Shown: in pieces, positions 16,158 to 25,421 of the stretch
Layout: the number at the start of each line of letters is the position of its first letter
Position numbering within the stretch: the first letter of the stretch is position 1
From: Gammaproteobacteria bacterium
Lineage (GTDB): Bacteria > Pseudomonadota > Gammaproteobacteria > Steroidobacterales > GCA-2729495
NCBI GenBank assembly: GCA_015709695.1
Contig: CP054183.1
Span: 620,001-684,000 of the forward strand
Direction: 5' to 3'
Length of the DNA: 64,000 nucleotides
Program-made: the position numbers and the translations under genes
Notes under the pieces: generated by a model
What the model was told of the DNA's origin: nothing
What the model saw: only the letters and a program-made list of their open reading frames with translations
The model's database searches: none

Positions 16158-18911
16158 TCAGCGCACCGCATTGCCGAAACGCACCCGAGCAGTGAGGCCC
16201 CAGGTCCGCAGATTGGGCAGGTTGATCGTCTCGCGCAGTGGCGGGAAGTCGCCGAGCGAGCTGGTCGGCGGGTTGTTGTGCGAATAGATGTCCTGGGTGT
16301 TGCTGCGGAAAATGTCACGGTATGCGCCGATCGGCTTGCTGAAGCCGAAGAGGTTGTCGACGAAGGCCTCGACGGTGTACCGGCCGGATTCCAGGCCGAG
16401 ACGCAGGTTGACGAAGGTGGAGGGCGGTATCCAGTTCTGGTTGTCACTGCCCGTGTACCACCTGTCCCGCCAGCTCACGTCCGTACGGCCATATACGTCC
16501 CAGTCATCGACCAGCTGATGGCGGTACTGCAGTGTGGCGTTTGCCGTCCACGGCGAAACCCGCAGCTGATCCTGGCCGGAGATGTCACCGGATGCGGCTG
16601 CGCAGGCGTTGACCTTGGGGGCTCGTTCATTGACGGGCGCAATGGGCAGGGCGTAGATCGCTTCCGGCGAACAGCTCGGATCCGTGGTGTAGAAGCTGGG
16701 AAAGAACTGGTAGGAGGCCTGTTTCGCGCTGTCCCAGGTGGAGTCGGTATAGGAGACGCCGAGGCTCGCGCTCCACTCCTCGCTGATCAGCAGGTCGGCC
16801 TGCAGTTCCCAGCCCCACACGGTGGCATCACCGGTGTTGCGCATCAGCGTGATGGTCTCCGCCGTGCCCTTGAGGACGCCATCCGTCGGGTCCACATATT
16901 CCGTCAGCACCTGTGGAAGGACGATGTCCGTCCAGTCGATGCGGTAGACCGAGAGATCGATGCCCAGGCGGCGGTCGGCCGTGCGCCCCTTGATGCCCGC
17001 CTCGACTGTCCAGTTCTTTTCCGGATCGTAGGGCTCGACGACGGGTATGGCGGGTCCGCTGACTTGCGTGACGGGATCGATGAACTTCGGCTTCTCGCCA
17101 GCGAAGCCTCCGCTCTTGCTGGCATTGGCCAGTGAGGTGTAGACCAGCCAGCCGCTGTCCGTCTTGTAGTCCAGTGTCAGGCGTCCGCTGATCCAATCCC
17201 AGTTGTCCTGGGATTTCAGGTGAGCTTCGCTGCGCCGCGGGTATATCCCCTGATGCTGATACTGCAGCTCCGGAACGATCCACTGCCGGTATTCCTTCGA
17301 CTCCCACGTGTAGCGCAGCTCGCCCCGCAACGTCCAGCGTTCAAGGAAATCCAGTTCCGCAGAGGTGAAGGTGGCCCAGGAGCGTGTCTGCGTGATGGAC
17401 TCGATCTGGTTGTTGTTGTAGCCCGGATCGGTGATGAACAGGCCGTTGCCAAACGGTGCCAGGTACCGGCCGGGTCCCATTGGCTGGCAGGGACAGAAGG
17501 CGCCGGAGCCGATGCCGTAGTTGGGATCCAGCGGATCGGAGATGGTCGGCGGCCGGAGGTCGTCCGGAAGGGGACTGGTGAGGAAGGCCTGGAAACCCAG
17601 GTCCTCGAAGCGCACGTTGTAGTAGTAAGCGCCAGCGGACCAGCGAAATGACCTGTCGCGTGGGCTGGAAAAGCGCAGCTCCTGGCTGAATTCCCGGTCC
17701 TCGGTACCGGGTTCGCGGTTGATGATGCCGCTGTAAAACCGCTTGAGTGGCGTGGGTGTATTGTTGTTGTTGCAGCTGGGCGACTGCCAGACCCCGATGC
17801 AGTAGACCAGTGGGGTATTGTTGCCGAGGCGGCCGAAGTCGACGATGGCATCCCATTTGGTGTCGACGTAGCCGGTCAGCGCACTGACCGTGCCCGCGGA
17901 CACAGTCCAGTCCACGTTCAGGCTGCTGCGGAAAACTTCGCGGTTCTCGCCTCCCGAACCCAGGGCCATCGGCAGGTCATTGCCCGACCAGACCATGGGG
18001 ATCTCCCCGCAATAGTTGCTCATGATCGGGCTGTTGTACGGCACTCCGGCCGCGTTGCGGAGCTTCGGGTTGTGGATGGATGCATCCTCGCAGTTCGACT
18101 GTATCGCGGCGGCCGCAACCTGCGAGATGTCGTCGTTGGAGTAATAGACTTTGGCCAGGACGTCGAGCGTGTCGACGGGGGTCCACAGCAGACTGCCCTG
18201 CACCGAGCGATAGGTCTGCCCACCGACGTCCTGGTCATACAGCGTATCGTCGTAGGAGCCATCCCAGCCGTCGTAGCTGAGGCCAATGCGGCCCTTGAGC
18301 GTGCCGGCGATGATCGGTCCGCTGACCGAGCCGCTTGCCGCGAACTTGCCGCGATTGCCCGCGGTCAGTGCGCTGTTGGCCTCGAAGCTGTCGCTTGGAC
18401 GCTTGGTGATGAAGTTGATCGCCCCGCTGAAGGAGTTGCGGCCATAGAGCGCGCTCTGCGGACCCTTGACGACCTCGATGCGCTCGATGTCGAGCTGGCT
18501 GAAGTTCAGGCCTTCGCGTGCCGAGACGTAGATGCCGTCGACAAAGATGGCGGCATTGGTTTCCCGAGCCTTGATCTCGGTGGGTGCAACACCGCGGATG
18601 ATCGGGGTAGCCAGGTATCCGGCGGCTGCATAGAACTGCAGGCCGGGTGTCATGTTGGCGATATCGGTGAGGTCGTTGAGGCCGGCCGACTCGATCGATT
18701 GCTCGCTGAACGCGGTGATTGCCAGCGGCACATCCGCCAGCCGTTCGTCGATCTTGCGGGCCGTGACGACTATCTCGTCGATTCCGGTGCCCGGGCTCGC
18801 GGCGGAAACCTGCAACGGCAGCTGCAGAGCGACTACCGCGCAGGCAATGCGCCGGGCGACACCGCGGCAGGCGTGCGGGCGCCGATACCCCTTCGTTCTC
18901 CGGACAACCAT
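16158..18911 (-). CDS. TonB-dependent receptor (paralogue A)
   Basis: The 917-aa outer-membrane protein has a signal peptide, a TonB-box-like EIVVTARK, a plug domain (ITAFSEQSIESAGLNDLTDI, ATPIIRGV, FVDGIYVS, IERIEVVKGPQSALYGRN) and a long beta-barrel ending in the aromatic/basic terminus RVRFGNAVR. It shares the plug signature GLNFSQLDIERIEV and much of the barrel with the receptor at 20.5 kb. The DUF-free, siderophore-poor context and adjacent UbiD gene argue for uptake of an organic acid or aromatic/terpenoid substrate rather than iron (inference). ATG 18911 follows a GGGGGGA and starts the signal peptide; a longer frame to 19061 is less likely. Confidence 0.93.
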   Translation of the reverse strand: MVVRRTKGYRRPHACRGVARRIACAVVALQLPLQVSAASPGTGIDEIVVTARKIDERLADVPLAITAFSEQSIESAGLNDLTDIANMTPGLQFYAAAGYLATPIIRGVAPTEIKARETNAAIFVDGIYVSAREGLNFSQLDIERIEVVKGPQSALYGRNSFSGAINFITKRPSDSFEANSALTAGNRGKFAASGSVSGPIIAGTLKGRIGLSYDGWDGSYDDTLYDQDVGGQTYRSVQGSLLWTPVDTLDVLAKVYYSNDDISQVAAAAIQSNCEDASIHNPKLRNAAGVPYNSPIMSNYCGEIPMVWSGNDLPMALGSGGENREVFRSSLNVDWTVSAGTVSALTGYVDTKWDAIVDFGRLGNNTPLVYCIGVWQSPSCNNNNTPTPLKRFYSGIINREPGTEDREFSQELRFSSPRDRSFRWSAGAYYYNVRFEDLGFQAFLTSPLPDDLRPPTISDPLDPNYGIGSGAFCPCQPMGPGRYLAPFGNGLFITDPGYNNNQIESITQTRSWATFTSAELDFLERWTLRGELRYTWESKEYRQWIVPELQYQHQGIYPRRSEAHLKSQDNWDWISGRLTLDYKTDSGWLVYTSLANASKSGGFAGEKPKFIDPVTQVSGPAIPVVEPYDPEKNWTVEAGIKGRTADRRLGIDLSVYRIDWTDIVLPQVLTEYVDPTDGVLKGTAETITLMRNTGDATVWGWELQADLLISEEWSASLGVSYTDSTWDSAKQASYQFFPSFYTTDPSCSPEAIYALPIAPVNERAPKVNACAAASGDISGQDQLRVSPWTANATLQYRHQLVDDWDVYGRTDVSWRDRWYTGSDNQNWIPPSTFVNLRLGLESGRYTVEAFVDNLFGFSKPIGAYRDIFRSNTQDIYSHNNPPTSSLGDFPPLRETINLPNLRTWGLTARVRFGNAVR

Positions 18912-19222
18912 GATGCGAGTCCCCCCAATGCGTATTGCGGTGAGTCCCCGGCGGGCGGCAATCTGGTGTTCTGGTGCAGAGTAAAGGTTAGTTGTAGCAG
19001 GACGTCCCGGCGGTTCGACCGCGGGAACAATCTCCCGGCAACGATCCCGGGAGTCAAGCAAGGCTCCGGGCTGCGGTCGTGGTTGTTCATCTGGTGGTCG
19101 CGCACGACAGACAGGCTGGTCTGGCGGATCGCGCCTGCCCTAATGTCGGATCGATCCCGGCGGAGGTTGCAGGGCCGGGGCAGCTTGCCTGCGTGCCGGT
19201 GGCGGTCACCAGGAGAAGGTCC
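18912..19222. promoter_or_regulatory. Divergent intergenic region between receptor A and the 4-OT gene
   Basis: About 311 bp separate the two divergent operons, so both promoters should lie here, but I cannot pick convincing -35/-10 pairs. A perfect 7-bp dyad (CTCCCGG at 19032-19038, CCGGGAG at 19047-19053) sits mid-region and could be a regulator site. The start of the 4-OT gene is preceded by AGGAGAAGG. No gene is evident within the interval. Confidence 0.4.
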
Positions 19223-19426
19223 GTGCCGTACGTCAACATCAAGATCACCGACGAGGGCGCTACCGCCGAGCAGAAGGCCCGGCTGATCGCGGGTGTCACC
19301 GCCCTGCTGGCCGAGGTGCTCGGGAAGAATCCGGCGACGACCATGGTGGTGATCGACGAGGTGCCCACTGACAACTGGGGACTCGGTGGCGAGCCGGTGA
19401 CGTCGCGCCGAAGACGCGGCTTGTAA
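19223..19426 (+). CDS. 4-oxalocrotonate tautomerase family protein
   Basis: The 67-aa product is a typical small 4-OT-like enzyme: a GTG start followed at once by PYVNIKITDEG, leaving Pro-1 as catalytic base after Met removal, then EQKARLIAGVT and an NPATTMVVIDEV strand. A strong AGGAGAAGG precedes the GTG. The family isomerises oxo-acids in aromatic meta-cleavage pathways, though relatives have other activities. It heads a + strand cluster (4-OT, membrane protein, TonB receptor) divergent from receptor A and UbiD, which supports an aromatic or polyunsaturated acid pathway (inference). Confidence 0.88.
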   Translation: MPYVNIKITDEGATAEQKARLIAGVTALLAEVLGKNPATTMVVIDEVPTDNWGLGGEPVTSRRRRGL

Positions 19427-19451
19427 TCGGTCCACGAACCCGGACAGCGAC

Positions 19452-20390
19452 ATGTCCACCACGGCGCCCACGGACTCCCAAGGCACCTTCAGGCGGTTGT
19501 TCTACCGCCCGCCATTCGTCGGCATGCTGGCCTTCTTCGTGGTGTTCATCATGCAGGGCCTCGGCCATACGCAGATGGTCCTGATGGAGAAGGTGTTCCA
19601 CGCCGGGGTCTACACCTCGGCATTCATCCTCGGCCTCATCGGCGCCGCCTGCCTGTGGATCGCCATGCGCAGCGAGAGTGAAGTGACCGCGACCTGGCTG
19701 GGTTTTTTCGCGGGCACCTGCCTGTGGACCGGCTGGGTGGAGTTCACCTACGTCTGGTCCGCAAAGGTGCTGCTGAACGTGCCCGACCTCATGGACAAGT
19801 ACAGCCCCGGGGAGATCGCCACCAAGGGCGAGTACCTGGTCATGATGTCATCGGCCGGCGTGCTGCTGGCGACGCTGATGCCGCTGCTGATGAACCGCGA
19901 GACCAAGTGCAACATGTTCCAGTGGTTCCAGCGCCGCCTCGGCCTGCGCACCGGCAGGCCCAGCCACGGCTACGAGCGCAACTTCGGCTACATCACCGCG
20001 CTCGAGACGCTCTACATCCTCTGGTTCCTCTACCTCGTGCTGCTCTTCATCTACGACGACAACATCCTCGGCGATCGTCATCCGGTGACCTACGGCATCT
20101 TCTTCGCCGGAGGCGTGTGGTCGCTGTACCTGCTGAACCGCCTGCGTCAGATGTGGAAGGTGACGACCGCCATCCGCTACGCGATCCCGACGGCGCTCAT
20201 CGCCTACAGCACCTACGAAATCGCCGGCCGCTGGCACCTGTACACGGACATCTGGGTGGAGCCGGGCAGGTACTGGCTGGAGCTGAGCCTGTTCCTCGGT
20301 GCCATGGTCGTCGGCGCCGCGGTGGCGGTGCTCACTCCGGCTCATCACAAGGCGAAGCTCGACAGACAGGGCCAGCTGAAGCGGGGGTGA
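19452..20390 (+). CDS. Polytopic membrane protein, paralogue of the one at 7.5 kb
   Basis: The 312-aa protein has about eight hydrophobic segments. It shares a GH near the start, TWLGFFAG..LWTGWVEFTY, NRETKCN followed by an aromatic/Arg loop, and an ALETLYILWF segment with its paralogue at 7480-8355. It has a Lys/Gln/Arg-rich cytoplasmic tail. No named family recognised. It sits 25 bp after the tautomerase gene and 70 bp before a TonB-dependent receptor, so co-transcription is likely; a role in inner-membrane transport of the receptor's cargo is a reasonable but unproven guess. Confidence 0.72.
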   Translation: MSTTAPTDSQGTFRRLFYRPPFVGMLAFFVVFIMQGLGHTQMVLMEKVFHAGVYTSAFILGLIGAACLWIAMRSESEVTATWLGFFAGTCLWTGWVEFTYVWSAKVLLNVPDLMDKYSPGEIATKGEYLVMMSSAGVLLATLMPLLMNRETKCNMFQWFQRRLGLRTGRPSHGYERNFGYITALETLYILWFLYLVLLFIYDDNILGDRHPVTYGIFFAGGVWSLYLLNRLRQMWKVTTAIRYAIPTALIAYSTYEIAGRWHLYTDIWVEPGRYWLELSLFLGAMVVGAAVAVLTPAHHKAKLDRQGQLKRG

Positions 20391-20460
20391 AGGCCAGAGG
20401 CGCGGCCCTGTACGGAGGGCCGGTCGGAGGTGGCCGCGATACTTCCGGGAGGGGGGACAC

Positions 20461-23403
20461 ATGGGAATGGACTGGAATTGCGCCCGGACGGTCCTGTTGG
20501 GGCTGGCAGCAGCAGTCGCCTGCCAGGCTGCGCGCGCACAGGCCATCGAGGAAATCGTCGTCACCGCGCGGCGCCAGGGTGAAGAGAAGCTCATGGAGAC
20601 GCCGCTGGCGATCACCGCCTTCGACGCCAATGCCATCGAGTCCAGGGGTATCAGCAACCTCCAGGACGTGGCCAATCTGACCCCGGGCCTCTCTTTCTTC
20701 AATCCGCTCGGTGAGGTGCTGCCAACCCCGGTGATCCGCGGCGTGGTGCCCCAGGACATCTTCGGGGAGAACGCGGCGGCGGTGTTCATCGACGGCGTCT
20801 ACGTGTCAGGACGCGAGGGGCTGAATTTCAGCCAGCTTGATATCGAGCGCATCGAGGTCCTGAAGGGCCCGCAGAGTTCCGCCTACGGGCGCAATGCCTT
20901 CAGTGGCGCGATCAACTATGTCACCAAGGTACCCAGCGACGTGTTCGAGGCGAAGGTCGAGGGCGAGGTCGGCAACCGGGGCAAGCAGAAGATCATGGGA
21001 CAGGTCAGTGGCCCGATCTGGGGCGAGACGCTGACCGGTCGGGTATCGCTCCTCTACGACGACTGGGACGGCTCCTACGACAACACCGCCTCGTGGCGCG
21101 ATATCGGCGGCTACCGCTACCGCAGCTACCAGGGAAAGCTGCGCTGGCGGCCGGCGGACAGCCTCGATGTCAACTGGGCCATCTATCATTCGAATGACGA
21201 GATCGATGACTTCGCGGTGGCGAGCCTGCTCGCCAACTGCGAGCCCAAGGTGCTGCAGACCGTCGACAACGTGGCCGCCAGCTCCCAGCCACGACTGCAG
21301 AACTGGTGCGGCCGGCTGCCGAAGCTGGAGGAGCTGCCCGATGCCCTGGATCCGGCCACCTTCGACGACACGCGGTATCCCGGCCCGCTGCCGCTGGCCG
21401 GGTCGATCCGCCGCGACGCGCTCCCGCACATTGCCGAGACCTTCGGTCAGAAACGCGACGTGACCCGGAGCAACCTCAATATCAGCTGGGAGGCCGGCTA
21501 CGGCACCCTCAGCTCGCTGACGGGGTATTCCTACCTGAGGGAAATGGAGGATCAGGATTTCAACCACAGCACGGGCTACGGCACGCCGCTGGTGGTTTGC
21601 CCGTCCACTTCGAATCTCGACCCGCCGGCCTGCGACGTGACCCAGCCGTGGCGCCGCATTCCGATCGGGGTCGAGGACTACGAGGCGGGGCCCCGGGTGG
21701 AGGAGTGGAGCCAGGAGTTGCGCTTCACCAGCCCGCGCGACCAGCGCCTGCGCTGGCAGGCCGGCGGGTACTTCTACCATTCGGTGACCGAGGACCACAA
21801 GCAGGGTCTGCTGCAGAATCACACCGCGGATCCGCTGCCCGACTGGTTCGACATCAGCCCCACGGGCGGTACCGCGATCGGCCCTGTGGCGCTGCCAACC
21901 AATCTGGCGATCGGCAGCTACATCTTCGGCGGCAGCTTCTATCCGTTTGGCGGCATGGATCCGCTCGAGCGTTTCAACACCAAGGAGCAGCAGAAGTCCT
22001 GGTCGCTCTTCGGCAGCCTCGATTACGACATCACCGATCAGCTCAAGGGGCGCATCGAGCTGCGCCACACGGTGGAACACCGCTGGGCGGACGGCTACAA
22101 CTATACCCCCTGCCTGTCGCCGACCCCGGGCAGCGCCTATCCGGCATCGACCGACCTGCCTGTCGCCGACTGCGGCAATGCCTACTACGACCTGCGCGTC
22201 CTCGACCCCGTCGGCTATGACAGCTGGGTCAAGGATGCGGAGTACTGCAGTCCGTCGGGCGCTCCCAGGCCCGCGGACTGCAATGGCGACTACCGGCTCA
22301 CCCACGTTGCGGGAGTCGAAGGGGGCAGTGCCCGCTTCGACAACACCACCGGGCGTATCGGCCTCGACTACAAGCTCGATAGCGGCTGGATGGTCTATGG
22401 CTCCATCGCCTACGCCGAGAAGCCGGGCGGCATCCGCATCCTGCCCTCGATGGAGGTGATCGACCCCACGGGTGGCGTCAAGCTGAGCACGGTGGTGAAC
22501 CGCTTCGATCCCGAGAAGATGACCGCCTACGAGTTCGGCGTGAAGGGCTACACACCCGACCGGCGCATCCGCTTCGACCTGGCGATGTTCTTCAACGACT
22601 GGCGGGACGTGGTGCTGCGCCAGCTGACCGAGGTCGATCCGGTCACGGGTCTGCAGTTCCGCCAGCCGCAGGGACTGAACGTCAACTCGGGCGATGCCCA
22701 CGTATTCGGCTGGGAGCTGACTACCGATGTCGGCCTGACCGAGAACCTGAGCGGGCGGCTGACCGTCGGCTACACCGATTCGAAGATGGTCAGCGGCAAG
22801 CTCGACAGTTTTTCGCTGTTCCCCAGCTTCTACACCACCGACCCGAATTGCGCCCCGGCACAGATCCAGACCATTCCCGACCCGACTCCGGGGCCACCGC
22901 CGAACACCAACGAGGCCCAGGCGGCGGTGGCCAGCCATTGCCAGTCACTCTCGGGCGACATCTCGGGCAAGACCCAGATGCGCCAGCCCCCATGGACAGC
23001 CAGCCTGTCGCTCGACTACAGACGCCAGCTGTTCGGGGATTGGGACCTCGTCTCGAGCCTCTCGGGCAATTTCATCGACAGGATATACCTCGGCAATGAC
23101 AACCAGGGCTGGGCACCGTCTCGGACCGTGGCCAACTTCAGCATCGGCATGACCTCGCCGCGCTATACGGTGCAGCTGTGGGTGCGCAACCTGTTCGACG
23201 ACGACAAGCCGCTGTCGGCTTTCCGTGACATCCTCTGGACCAACGATTCGGACATCCATGCGAGCGTGCCGACGGGAACCGGCAGCATCCGCAACATCTC
23301 GACCTTCGACGACTTCCCGCCGTTGCGCATGAGCGTCAACTATCCCAGCCTGCGCACCTGGGGATTGACGGCACGCATGCGCTTCGGTGGCAGCCAGAAA
23401 TAG
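20461..23403 (+). CDS. TonB-dependent receptor (paralogue B)
   Basis: The 980-aa outer-membrane receptor starts with a signal peptide ending near ARAQA, then EEIVVTARRQ, a plug domain (ITAFDANAIESRG, TPVIRGVVPQD, FIDGVYVSGREG, IERIEVLKGPQSS), and a beta-barrel ending RMRFGGSQK. Plug and barrel resemble the divergent receptor at 16-19 kb, including GLNFSQLDIERIEV and paired Cys-containing loops (SFYTTDP.C). Such receptors import substrates through the outer membrane using TonB energy. An NTF2-like pseudogene and a G10 tract follow it. Confidence 0.93.
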   Translation: MGMDWNCARTVLLGLAAAVACQAARAQAIEEIVVTARRQGEEKLMETPLAITAFDANAIESRGISNLQDVANLTPGLSFFNPLGEVLPTPVIRGVVPQDIFGENAAAVFIDGVYVSGREGLNFSQLDIERIEVLKGPQSSAYGRNAFSGAINYVTKVPSDVFEAKVEGEVGNRGKQKIMGQVSGPIWGETLTGRVSLLYDDWDGSYDNTASWRDIGGYRYRSYQGKLRWRPADSLDVNWAIYHSNDEIDDFAVASLLANCEPKVLQTVDNVAASSQPRLQNWCGRLPKLEELPDALDPATFDDTRYPGPLPLAGSIRRDALPHIAETFGQKRDVTRSNLNISWEAGYGTLSSLTGYSYLREMEDQDFNHSTGYGTPLVVCPSTSNLDPPACDVTQPWRRIPIGVEDYEAGPRVEEWSQELRFTSPRDQRLRWQAGGYFYHSVTEDHKQGLLQNHTADPLPDWFDISPTGGTAIGPVALPTNLAIGSYIFGGSFYPFGGMDPLERFNTKEQQKSWSLFGSLDYDITDQLKGRIELRHTVEHRWADGYNYTPCLSPTPGSAYPASTDLPVADCGNAYYDLRVLDPVGYDSWVKDAEYCSPSGAPRPADCNGDYRLTHVAGVEGGSARFDNTTGRIGLDYKLDSGWMVYGSIAYAEKPGGIRILPSMEVIDPTGGVKLSTVVNRFDPEKMTAYEFGVKGYTPDRRIRFDLAMFFNDWRDVVLRQLTEVDPVTGLQFRQPQGLNVNSGDAHVFGWELTTDVGLTENLSGRLTVGYTDSKMVSGKLDSFSLFPSFYTTDPNCAPAQIQTIPDPTPGPPPNTNEAQAAVASHCQSLSGDISGKTQMRQPPWTASLSLDYRRQLFGDWDLVSSLSGNFIDRIYLGNDNQGWAPSRTVANFSIGMTSPRYTVQLWVRNLFDDDKPLSAFRDILWTNDSDIHASVPTGTGSIRNISTFDDFPPLRMSVNYPSLRTWGLTARMRFGGSQK

Positions 23404-23510
23404 GCAGTGAATTGCGTTTCCTGGAGGATCTCGCCGGGGGGGGGGCACGATCAGCGCGGAGATCCGCATCGTGTCCATCACCCCGTCAAGGATGATGACG
23501 CAACCACCGG
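23404..23510. other. Short spacer with a ten-G homopolymer
   Basis: Downstream of the receptor stop the spacer contains an uninterrupted G10 run at 23436-23445 just before degraded NTF2-like coding sequence. No other feature is evident. Such a tract is prone to slippage and to sequencing error. Confidence 0.6.
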
Positions 23511-23724
23511 GCCATCGAGCAGGGCGACATCGCCACTGTCCGCGCCATCTACGCGCCGGACGCGGTGATCTGGCACATCACCGACGGGTTCGACAGCACG
23601 CCGGTGGAATCTCGACATCCGTCTGCGGCTGACTGCCTGCATCGCCTGTCGGGTGGCAAACGGTCGCATCACTCGTCTGGACGAGCACTTAGACAGCGCT
23701 GCGGCGGCGCCCTGGCGCACGTGA
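23511..23724 (+). pseudogene. SnoaL/NTF2-like protein fragment, frameshifted
   Basis: One frame reads AIEQGDIATVRAIYAPDAVI followed by WHITDG, the N-terminal half of a SnoaL-like (NTF2 superfamily) protein. The C-terminal part RVANGRITRLDEHLDSAAAA appears from 23650 in a different frame and ends at a TGA at 23722-23724. The middle is too short, so an internal deletion plus frameshift has broken the gene. Relatives often sit with aromatic or steroid catabolic genes, which fits the neighbourhood. Confidence 0.8.
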
Positions 23725-23823
23725 CCGGACCCGGAGGCTGGCCGCAAGGCAGGTTGCGGGTGTGTTCCCGGTACTTCGGGGTCGCTCTTGTCGGACAACG
23801 GACCGGCACGCCGATCGAGTTCC

Positions 23824-23844
23824 GAAACCGTAACACCGGCACCT
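23824..23844 (+). repeat. Third copy of the dispersed CCGTAACACCGGCAC repeat
   Basis: The 21 bases here are identical to 9184-9204 in the 94-bp inverted-repeat element 14.6 kb away. No inverted partner is visible nearby. As at 9 kb, it lies next to a decayed gene. Bases 23725-23823 hold nothing else I recognise. Confidence 0.75.
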
Positions 23845-23854
23845 GTTCTGGCGG

Positions 23855-24889
23855 CTAGGCCAGCACGGCCTCGACGACGCTCACCGGCGACGCCGTCGGC
23901 ACGACCCGGGTGAGGCGCAGCCCGGCCTGGGCCAGCAGGCGGGCGTACTCGGCTTGCGTGCGTTCCTGGCCGCCGGACAACACCATCATGGCGATGTCCT
24001 GCATCTTGCCCTGATGGGGTTCGTCGCCGGGCGGAATCACCGTTTCGATGATCAGCAGGTGGCTGTCGGGCTTCATGGCCTTGCGGCAGTGCCCGAGGAT
24101 CGTCAGGCAGCGGTCCTCGGACCAGTCGTGGATGATGTGCGACAGCAGGTAGGCATCGGCGCCAGCGGGCACGCTATCGAAGAAGCTGCCCGACTCGATC
24201 GTCACGCGCTGCTCGACCCCGCGCTCCCTGAGCAGCCGGGGCGCATCGCGGACCACCTGCGGCATGTCGAACAGCACGCCACGCGGTTTCGGGTGACGGG
24301 CGAGGATGGCGGAGATCAGATTGCCGGTGGCGCCGCCGACATCCATGATGGTCCCGAAGCGTGAGAAGTCGTAGGCCGCCGCCACCGCGGCGGGTTCGGC
24401 GCCGTGGACGCCGACCATCGTCTCGCTGAACCGGGACACCCGCTCGGGGTCCTGGGCGAGGTAATCGAAGAACGGCACGCCGAATGCAGTGTCGAAGCCG
24501 GTTTCGCCGGTCTGCACGGTGTGCAGCAGCTGCTCCGTCGCGGTGATGAACCAGGGGCTGGCCACGGTCAGCACGGTGGAGTAGGCCGCGCCAGGTGCAT
24601 CCCTGCGCAGCGCGGCGCCCAGGGGAGTCAGGGCAAACCGCTGGGCCTCGTCCTCGGTGAAGAGGCCCAGACTCGCCATGGTCCGCAGCAGACGATAGAG
24701 GAACGCAGGCTGCGTGCCGGTCAGGCGCGCCAGCCCGGCCGCATCCATCGGCCCCGCGGAAAGATGGTCCGCCAGCCCGAGCCGGGCCGCGGCGTAGAGC
24801 ATCCGCGGCGGCCAGCAGGTCGTGGCCATGCGGATCAGCTGGGCGTGCGGCGGCAGCGGGGCCTGTGTCTTCTGCTTTTCGATGCTCAT
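23855..24889 (-). CDS. SAM-dependent methyltransferase (ASMT/O-methyltransferase-like)
   Basis: The 344-aa protein has the two-part layout of plant-type/bacterial O-methyltransferases: an N-terminal winged-helix dimerisation region (about residues 20-100, LYRLLRTMASLGLF) and a Rossmann methyltransferase domain with the SAM-binding MDVGGATGNL (about 175-185), VLFDMPQVV, and DAYLLSHIIHDWSED. This group methylates hydroxyls on secondary metabolites, quinones or aromatics; the substrate is unclear. A 4-residue-longer start at 24901 exists, but 24889 (MSIEK) has GGAG at better spacing. Confidence 0.87.
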   Translation of the reverse strand: MSIEKQKTQAPLPPHAQLIRMATTCWPPRMLYAAARLGLADHLSAGPMDAAGLARLTGTQPAFLYRLLRTMASLGLFTEDEAQRFALTPLGAALRRDAPGAAYSTVLTVASPWFITATEQLLHTVQTGETGFDTAFGVPFFDYLAQDPERVSRFSETMVGVHGAEPAAVAAAYDFSRFGTIMDVGGATGNLISAILARHPKPRGVLFDMPQVVRDAPRLLRERGVEQRVTIESGSFFDSVPAGADAYLLSHIIHDWSEDRCLTILGHCRKAMKPDSHLLIIETVIPPGDEPHQGKMQDIAMMVLSGGQERTQAEYARLLAQAGLRLTRVVPTASPVSVVEAVLA

Positions 24890-24988
24890 GTCCTGCTCCA
24901 TGGTGCCTGGAATGGCGGAGTGGCCCGGGATGATACCGCTCCCGGCTGGCCCCGCAATTTGGTGGTTCGGTTCGCGCCGGGCACCCGG

Positions 24989-25351
24989 TCAGGCGCCGGC
25001 AGTGGAGACTGTGCCGCGGAACATGAAATACACGGCGCCGAGCAGGCAGAGGCCCGCCCACAGGTAGTCGAGCCTGGGTGGCTCCTTCATGTAGAAAACC
25101 GCGAACGGCACGAAGACCGACAGCGTGATGACTTCCTGGAGGATCTTCAGCTGCCCCAGGGACAGGACACCGTAGCCAATGCGGTTGGCCGGTACCTGCA
25201 GCATGTATTCGAAGAACGCGATTCCCCAGCTCACGAGTGCTGCCACCACCCACGGCCGGCTGCCGAGTTCCCTGAGGTGGGCATACCAGGCAAACGTCAT
25301 GAACACGTTGCTCAGCGTCAGGAGTCCGGCGGTCAGTGCAATCTCGCGCAT
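24989..25351 (-). CDS. DMT-like DUF486 membrane protein
   Basis: The 120-aa protein has four predicted membrane helices and matches DUF486, a short, single-domain relative of drug/metabolite transporters (FMTFAWYAHL, WGIAFFEYMLQVPANRIGY, QLKILQEVITL, YLWAGLCLLGAVYF). The function of the family is not established. AGGGTGAG lies upstream of the ATG. It is divergent from the gene at 25619. Confidence 0.88.
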   Translation of the reverse strand: MREIALTAGLLTLSNVFMTFAWYAHLRELGSRPWVVAALVSWGIAFFEYMLQVPANRIGYGVLSLGQLKILQEVITLSVFVPFAVFYMKEPPRLDYLWAGLCLLGAVYFMFRGTVSTAGA

Positions 25352-25421
25352 GGATGCTCACCCTGAAAGGACGGCCTTCCGCGTCCAGGCACCCAATCTA
25401 TTACAAAGGCGGACATTTTTC

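Noticed and set aside
15036-17135. 699-codon + strand frame across UbiD and receptor A
   Set aside because: Composition is that of a shadow frame, and both - strand genes are clear.
20806-22938. 710-codon - strand frame antisense to TonB receptor B
   Set aside because: No domain or signal; the + strand receptor is unmistakable.
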